Source: Microvirga sp. ACRRW (GTDB lineage: Bacteria; Pseudomonadota; Alphaproteobacteria; Rhizobiales; Beijerinckiaceae). From it: a stretch of DNA of 64,000 bases. Of the stretch, positions 60,039 to 64,000 are shown piece by piece. Location: the NCBI RefSeq assembly GCF_022346925.1, contig NZ_JAKRNJ010000004.1:310001-374000 (forward strand), written 5' to 3'. Under the pieces are notes generated by a model that ran no database searches, had not been told where the DNA came from, and was given only the letters and a program-made list of their open reading frames with translations. Positions within the stretch are counted from its first letter, which is position 1. The number at the start of each line of letters is the position of its first letter. Both the position numbers and the translations under genes were made by a program.

Positions 60039-62789
60039 ATGCAGGACAATCGCATCAATCTGGATGGGGCTTGGGAATTTTTGCACGTGGCCGACGACCG
60101 CCTGTCGGGCCCGGCGGAGGTTCGCCAGATTGTGGTGCCAAGTCCCTGGCAGGCTCAGTTCTCCGACCTGCGCATGCGCGCGGGCATCGGCATTTACCGC
60201 AGGACGATCCAGATCGACGAAGCGTGGCTGCACGACAGCATCTGGATTCGCTTCGGCGCCGTCTTTCACAACACAAAGGTCTTCATCAACGGCGAGGCCG
60301 TGGGACATAATGAAGGCGGCTTCCTGCCCTTCTCGTTCGATGTGACGCCCCACCTCAAGCCGGGACCGAACGAAATCAAGGTGCGCGTGGATTCCCCCAC
60401 CGATAATCCCGCCGAGTTTCCGGACTCGCCCTTCGCCGAAATCCCCTTCGGCAAGCAGAGCTGGTACGGACCGTTATCCGGCATCTGGCAATCGGTCTTT
60501 CTGGAGCGCCGCATTCCCGATCACATGAATCGCGTGCGCCTCGTTCCGCATCTCGCCACGGGCCATGTATCCTCCGGCGTGTTCTTCGCGCGTCCGCTCA
60601 CGGATGCGACGCAGATCCGCATCGAAGTGGCCGACCCGTCTGGCAATGTGGTCGTGGAAGAACTGCACGAGACGCAAGTGGGCGTCACCAGCATGCCGTT
60701 CGAGTTGACGGTGCCGGATGTGCAGCCCTGGTCGCCCGATCATCCGAACCTCTATCGCGTTCGCCTGCAGCTCATGCGCAACGGTGAGGTGAAGGACGAG
60801 ATCACCGACAATTTCGGCTTCCGCACCATCGAGACGCGCAACGGCAAGTTCTACCTCAATGGCGAGCCGCTCTATCTGCGCTCTGCTCTCGATCAGGATT
60901 ACTACCCCGACACGATCTGCACCGTGCCGTCGGTGGAGTTTCTGGAGGATCAGTTCCGCAAGGCGAAGGAACTCGGGCTCAACTGCCTGCGCTGCCACAT
61001 CAAGGCGGCGGACCCGCGCTATTACGACGTGGCGGATCGCATGGGCATGCTGATCTGGACGGAATTGCCCAACGGCGGCATGGCCACGGACCGCTCGCGC
61101 GGCCGCAAGGAAAAGCTCCTCAAGGGCATTGTCGACCGTGACGGTAATCACCCATCCATCGTCATCTGGACAATCATCAACGAAAATTGGGGCGTCGATC
61201 TCGTCAACGACGCCGATCACCGCGACTGGCTCAAGCGCACGTTCGCATGGCTCAAGGCTTACGATCCGACGCGTCTCGTGGTCGATAACTCGCCGCTTGC
61301 CCCAAGCTTCCATGTGGAATCCGACATCGCGGATTATCACTTCTACGCCGCCTATCCCGATCATCGCGGCGCATGGGATCAGTTCGTGGACGAATTGTCG
61401 GACCGCGCTTCCTGGCTCTATTCGCCGCACGGCGATGCGGTAATCACCGGCCGCGAGCCTCTCATGTGCTCCGAATTCGGCAATTGGGGTCTGCCCTATC
61501 CGAAGGATCTGCGCGACGCCAATGGCGAGGAGCCCTGGTGGTTCGAGACGGGGCACGATTGGGGCGAGGGCGTGATGTACGCCCACGGCGTCGAGAACCG
61601 TTTCTCGGATTGGAGCCTCGACCGCGTGTTCGGCGACCTGCGCCGTTTCGTGATCGCCGCGCAATGGCAACAGTTCCGCGCGCTGAAATACGAGATCGAG
61701 GCCATGCGCCGGAAGCCGAACCTCGCCGGCTATGTGATCACCGAGCTGCACGATTGCCATTGGGAATCGAACGGCCTGCTCGATATGCGCCGCAATCCGC
61801 GCGTGTTTCATGAGCTGTTCCACATCGTCAATTCGGATACGGTCATCGTGCCGAAATGGGAGCGTGCCTCCTATTGGGCGGGCGAGAAGGTTGTCCTGGG
61901 CCTGGCACTCGCACATGGGGCGGGGCCTGTTCTGGAGGATTGCAAGCTTGAGATCAGCCTCGGCAGCGAAACGCAGCAGATCGTCCTGCCGCGCATCGAG
62001 GCACCGGATGTGCTCGATCTCGGCAGCATCGAGATCCTGGTGCCTGAGATGGAAGAGCCGTCCCTGCGCCGCATCAGTCTCGATCTTCGTGCGCCAGACG
62101 GCAGGCTGATTGCGCACAACCACCACGACATCGCCATTCATCCCAAACGCACGCGGCCCATGCATGTGCGCGAATTGGTGTGGTCGCCAGACGAGGATAT
62201 CCGCGAGCATTTTAGCGCCCTCGGCTACACTATGGCGCGTGCTTTCGAGGAATCGACGCTTGTCGTCGCGCGCACGCACGACAAGGCGATTGCCGACCAT
62301 GTGCGTGCCGGTGCGAAACTGCTGCTTCTGCCGGAATCTGACATGAGCCTCTATCCGTTCTTCCCGCATTGGCAGGCAGTAGGGGTAAGGCCGCGTGCGG
62401 GCACCCTATGGTCGGGCGATTGGGCCTCCTCCTTCGGTTGGCTGCGTCGCTCCGGCCATTTCTCCCGCCTCCCCTCAGGCCCGCTGCTCGACGAGACCAT
62501 GGATCGCGTGCTGCCAGACTTCGTGATCTCGGGCTGCAACCTGCTCGACTTCCAGGCCCGTGTCTTCGCCGGTCTCGTGGTCGGCTGGATTCACAAGCCT
62601 GTGGCTTTGGGCGTCGAGCGTTCCTATGGACGCGGCCGCCTCGTCGCCTCGACGCTGCGCCTGCTCCGCGATAAGCCGCTCGCCGATCCGACCGCTACCA
62701 TGCTGACGGATGCGCTGGTGGAACTCGCCGTCGAGTCGCGCGCAGCCCGTCTCGAGGAAGCGGTGCGTGCGGCGGAAGCCGCGGCGTAG
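60039..62789 (+). CDS. GH2 family glycosidase with extended C-terminal domain
   Basis: 916 residues, against about 600 for simple beta-glucuronidases. A jelly-roll sugar-binding domain (INLDGAWEFLHVADD to WYGPLSGIWQSVFLERR) is followed by an Ig-like domain (to about residue 275) and the TIM barrel, with acid/base E382 in WTIINENWG and nucleophile E479 in MCSEFGNWG. Residues about 700-916 form an added alpha/beta domain (TRPMHVRELVWSP, VVARTHDKAIADHVRAGAKLLLLPE) resembling a glutamine-amidotransferase-like fold. There is no signal peptide, so it acts in the cytoplasm. Substrate cannot be read; a galactosidase or glucuronidase type is possible. It faces the GH1-RmlD fusion. Confidence 0.85.
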   Translation: MQDNRINLDGAWEFLHVADDRLSGPAEVRQIVVPSPWQAQFSDLRMRAGIGIYRRTIQIDEAWLHDSIWIRFGAVFHNTKVFINGEAVGHNEGGFLPFSFDVTPHLKPGPNEIKVRVDSPTDNPAEFPDSPFAEIPFGKQSWYGPLSGIWQSVFLERRIPDHMNRVRLVPHLATGHVSSGVFFARPLTDATQIRIEVADPSGNVVVEELHETQVGVTSMPFELTVPDVQPWSPDHPNLYRVRLQLMRNGEVKDEITDNFGFRTIETRNGKFYLNGEPLYLRSALDQDYYPDTICTVPSVEFLEDQFRKAKELGLNCLRCHIKAADPRYYDVADRMGMLIWTELPNGGMATDRSRGRKEKLLKGIVDRDGNHPSIVIWTIINENWGVDLVNDADHRDWLKRTFAWLKAYDPTRLVVDNSPLAPSFHVESDIADYHFYAAYPDHRGAWDQFVDELSDRASWLYSPHGDAVITGREPLMCSEFGNWGLPYPKDLRDANGEEPWWFETGHDWGEGVMYAHGVENRFSDWSLDRVFGDLRRFVIAAQWQQFRALKYEIEAMRRKPNLAGYVITELHDCHWESNGLLDMRRNPRVFHELFHIVNSDTVIVPKWERASYWAGEKVVLGLALAHGAGPVLEDCKLEISLGSETQQIVLPRIEAPDVLDLGSIEILVPEMEEPSLRRISLDLRAPDGRLIAHNHHDIAIHPKRTRPMHVRELVWSPDEDIREHFSALGYTMARAFEESTLVVARTHDKAIADHVRAGAKLLLLPESDMSLYPFFPHWQAVGVRPRAGTLWSGDWASSFGWLRRSGHFSRLPSGPLLDETMDRVLPDFVISGCNLLDFQARVFAGLVVGWIHKPVALGVERSYGRGRLVASTLRLLRDKPLADPTATMLTDALVELAVESRAARLEEAVRAAEAAA

Positions 62790-62807
62790 AGCCTCCCAGT
62801 TTCAAGC

Positions 62808-62838
62808 AAAACGGCGCGGAAAATCTCCGCGCCGTTTT
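62808..62838. terminator. Bidirectional terminator between the GH2 gene and the GH1-RmlD gene
   Basis: AAAACGGCGCGGA (62808-62820) pairs perfectly with TCCGCGCCGTTTT (62826-62838). The A-run on one side and the T-run on the other suit both converging genes. Confidence 0.9.
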
Positions 62839-62861
62839 CATTTACAACCGAATCGAACCTG

Positions 62862-64000
62862 CTATTCGGCAGCCATCGTGAGATGATCCTCCGACCACTC
62901 GACTTCACTGTCGATGAAGAAACGGTCGAGTGCGCTCTCTAGGTGAGGCATGAGAATGCCGCGCTCGGTCGACAATGCCGTATTGAGCTTGGGCAGACCT
63001 TCTGCTCCTCGAAGCAGGGCCGGATCGAACCCGGCCCGTACGGCGGCCTGTGCGGCGAGGTCGCGCCGCGACATCTCACCGACATTCGCCATGTGCCAGA
63101 TACCGGTGCCGCCATCGATGAGAAGGTCGAGGGCCACATTGACGAGATCGGGCACGTAAGTGGGCGACACGACATCGCCGCTGGCTTCAAGACTTTCCCT
63201 CTTGCTCAAGGCATTGAGGACCGACCACACAAAATTGTAGCGGTCCCACGGACCGAAGAAGGCGCTCGTGCGGATGATGAGGGCCTTGTCATGCGCGGCC
63301 ATAACCCGCGCCTCGGCCTCGGCCTTGCTCGCGCCATAGACCGTTGTGGGATTGACCTGGTCGCTTTCTACATAAGGCCTGCCGAGCGTGCCGTCGAAGA
63401 CGAGATCGGACGAGAAGGTCATGAGCGGAATGCCGAGATCCGCGCATGCTTTCGCCAGCACCTCCGCTCCGACTGCGTTTTCACGGAAGCAAGCCTTCGT
63501 ATCGCTCTCGGCCTCTCTTACGCGCACATAACCCGCCGTATTGATGATCGCCCAGGGCTTGTGGCAGCGCAGAGCCTGCCTCACGCTCTTGGGGTCGGCG
63601 ATATCCATGTCGCTTCGCGAGAGCAGCGCATGGTTGAGGCCTCGGAACTCGGAAAGCCGCGAGAAGGCGCGTCCCAACGTACCGGTGGCGCCCGTGATGA
63701 GAAGCTGTCGCGGCTCATCTGCAAGCCAGCACGATTTCGAGTGATTGGCTGGCCTCTTGTAAAAGCGTATATCCCGCTTCCACCATCCGGCACGGTCGAG
63801 GACCGGGTGATCATAGGTTCCGTCTTTCGCCAATGCTTCGGCCGCATGGGCCAGCGCGGTCCGGCGAGGCTCGGGCGCGCGCGCATCGAAGGGCCCAGGC
63901 TCATAGAAACCATTGCGTCGAGTGAGGAGGCTGTTCCAGTCGACTGCGCCGAAAAGGGACCAGATTGTCACGGCGCGGATATCCGCACCCTCATCCCGCA
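62862..64000 (-). CDS. Glycoside hydrolase family 1 - RmlD-like reductase fusion (5' end outside window)
   Basis: About 378 residues to the stop at 62862; the gene continues past the right edge, since the frame is open through RDEGADIRAVTIWSLFG at 64000. The visible N-terminal piece, TIWSLFGAVDWNSLLTRRNGFYEPGPFDAR, reads like the C-terminal end of a GH1 beta-glycosidase barrel (the WSLxDNxEW region). From about 90 residues on, a RmlD-type NAD(P) domain follows: TGATGTLGRAF, SRSDMDIADPKSVRQAL, FSSDLVFDGTLGRPYVE, VYGASKAEAEARV (catalytic YxxxK). This is the dTDP-4-dehydrorhamnose reductase fold. The two halves in one chain are unusual. The substrate is unknown. Confidence 0.8.
   Translation of the reverse strand, partial: RDEGADIRAVTIWSLFGAVDWNSLLTRRNGFYEPGPFDARAPEPRRTALAHAAEALAKDGTYDHPVLDRAGWWKRDIRFYKRPANHSKSCWLADEPRQLLITGATGTLGRAFSRLSEFRGLNHALLSRSDMDIADPKSVRQALRCHKPWAIINTAGYVRVREAESDTKACFRENAVGAEVLAKACADLGIPLMTFSSDLVFDGTLGRPYVESDQVNPTTVYGASKAEAEARVMAAHDKALIIRTSAFFGPWDRYNFVWSVLNALSKRESLEASGDVVSPTYVPDLVNVALDLLIDGGTGIWHMANVGEMSRRDLAAQAAVRAGFDPALLRGAEGLPKLNTALSTERGILMPHLESALDRFFIDSEVEWSEDHLTMAAE

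Noticed and set aside
59763..60353. A 196-codon minus-strand frame upstream of the GH2 gene
   Set aside because: It overlaps the GH2 start and has no ribosome site or recognisable family.
60474..62369. A 631-codon open frame opposite the GH2 gene
   Set aside because: It covers the catalytic residues of a complete GH2 enzyme and has His/Arg-rich shadow composition.

Overview
The window is a GC-rich, gene-dense stretch of chromosome from an alphaproteobacterium, almost certainly of the Hyphomicrobiales (Rhizobiales) and most likely a Methylobacteriaceae member such as Microvirga. This rests on gene families and gene order I know from that group: grxC-nitrilase-DUF1178-ubiG, lysC-ptsP-prfA-prmC-DUF4167-clpB, a chorismate mutase-hisC-prephenate dehydrogenase set, metX-metW, DUF2125 and an NdvA-type glucan exporter. 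The genus is inference. No rRNA, tRNA, phage, transposase or CRISPR array was recognised.

Layout. 1-4.8 kb: start of a methyltransferase, then comF, grxC, nitrilase, DUF1178, a phosphoesterase and nhaA. 4.8-12.9 kb: ubiG, then lysC, ptsP, prfA, prmC and DUF4167, with a fosX-type gene wedged between prfA and prmC. 13-18.6 kb: a 1308-residue RTX protein, a MOSC protein and two small charged proteins, all lying between DUF4167 and clpB. 18.7-30 kb: clpB, a short ribosome-hibernation factor, DUF4142, low-complexity small proteins, an orphan TRAP binding protein, a DMT permease, a second RTX protein, YihY and an exported protein of unknown function. 30-40.7 kb: periplasmic cpdB, a Cys/Met PLP enzyme, tspO, hpt, ftsEX, a YdcF-like protein, plsC, a ChaC-like enzyme and DUF2125. 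40.8-46.5 kb: aromatic amino acid genes and metXW, separated by a long repeat-rich, structured region. 46.5-51.1 kb: a GIY-YIG gene, xerD with a 48-codon upstream gene, and the aroK-aroB-corC operon. 51.1-59.7 kb: an epoxide-hydrolase-like enzyme, NdvA-type and SbmA/YddA-type ABC exporters, a CAP lipoprotein and a large MscS channel. 59.7-64 kb: an extended GH2 glycosidase facing a GH1-RmlD fusion that runs off the end.

Much of the window is housekeeping: translation termination (prfA, prmC), amino acid synthesis (lysC, aroKB, chorismate mutase, hisC, tyrC, metXW), ubiquinone and envelope (ftsEX, plsC, ndvA, mscS). The accessory signals are the fosX insertion, the two RTX proteins, the GH2 and GH1-RmlD pair, and a family of about 100-bp palindromic intergenic repeats. 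One repeat copy abuts the GIY-YIG gene, and the central segment of the repeat is inverted relative to its arms between copies. Several perfect hairpin terminators and large palindromes are listed. The metX leader has a strong promoter and about 400 nt of foldable sequence that I could not assign to a known riboswitch.
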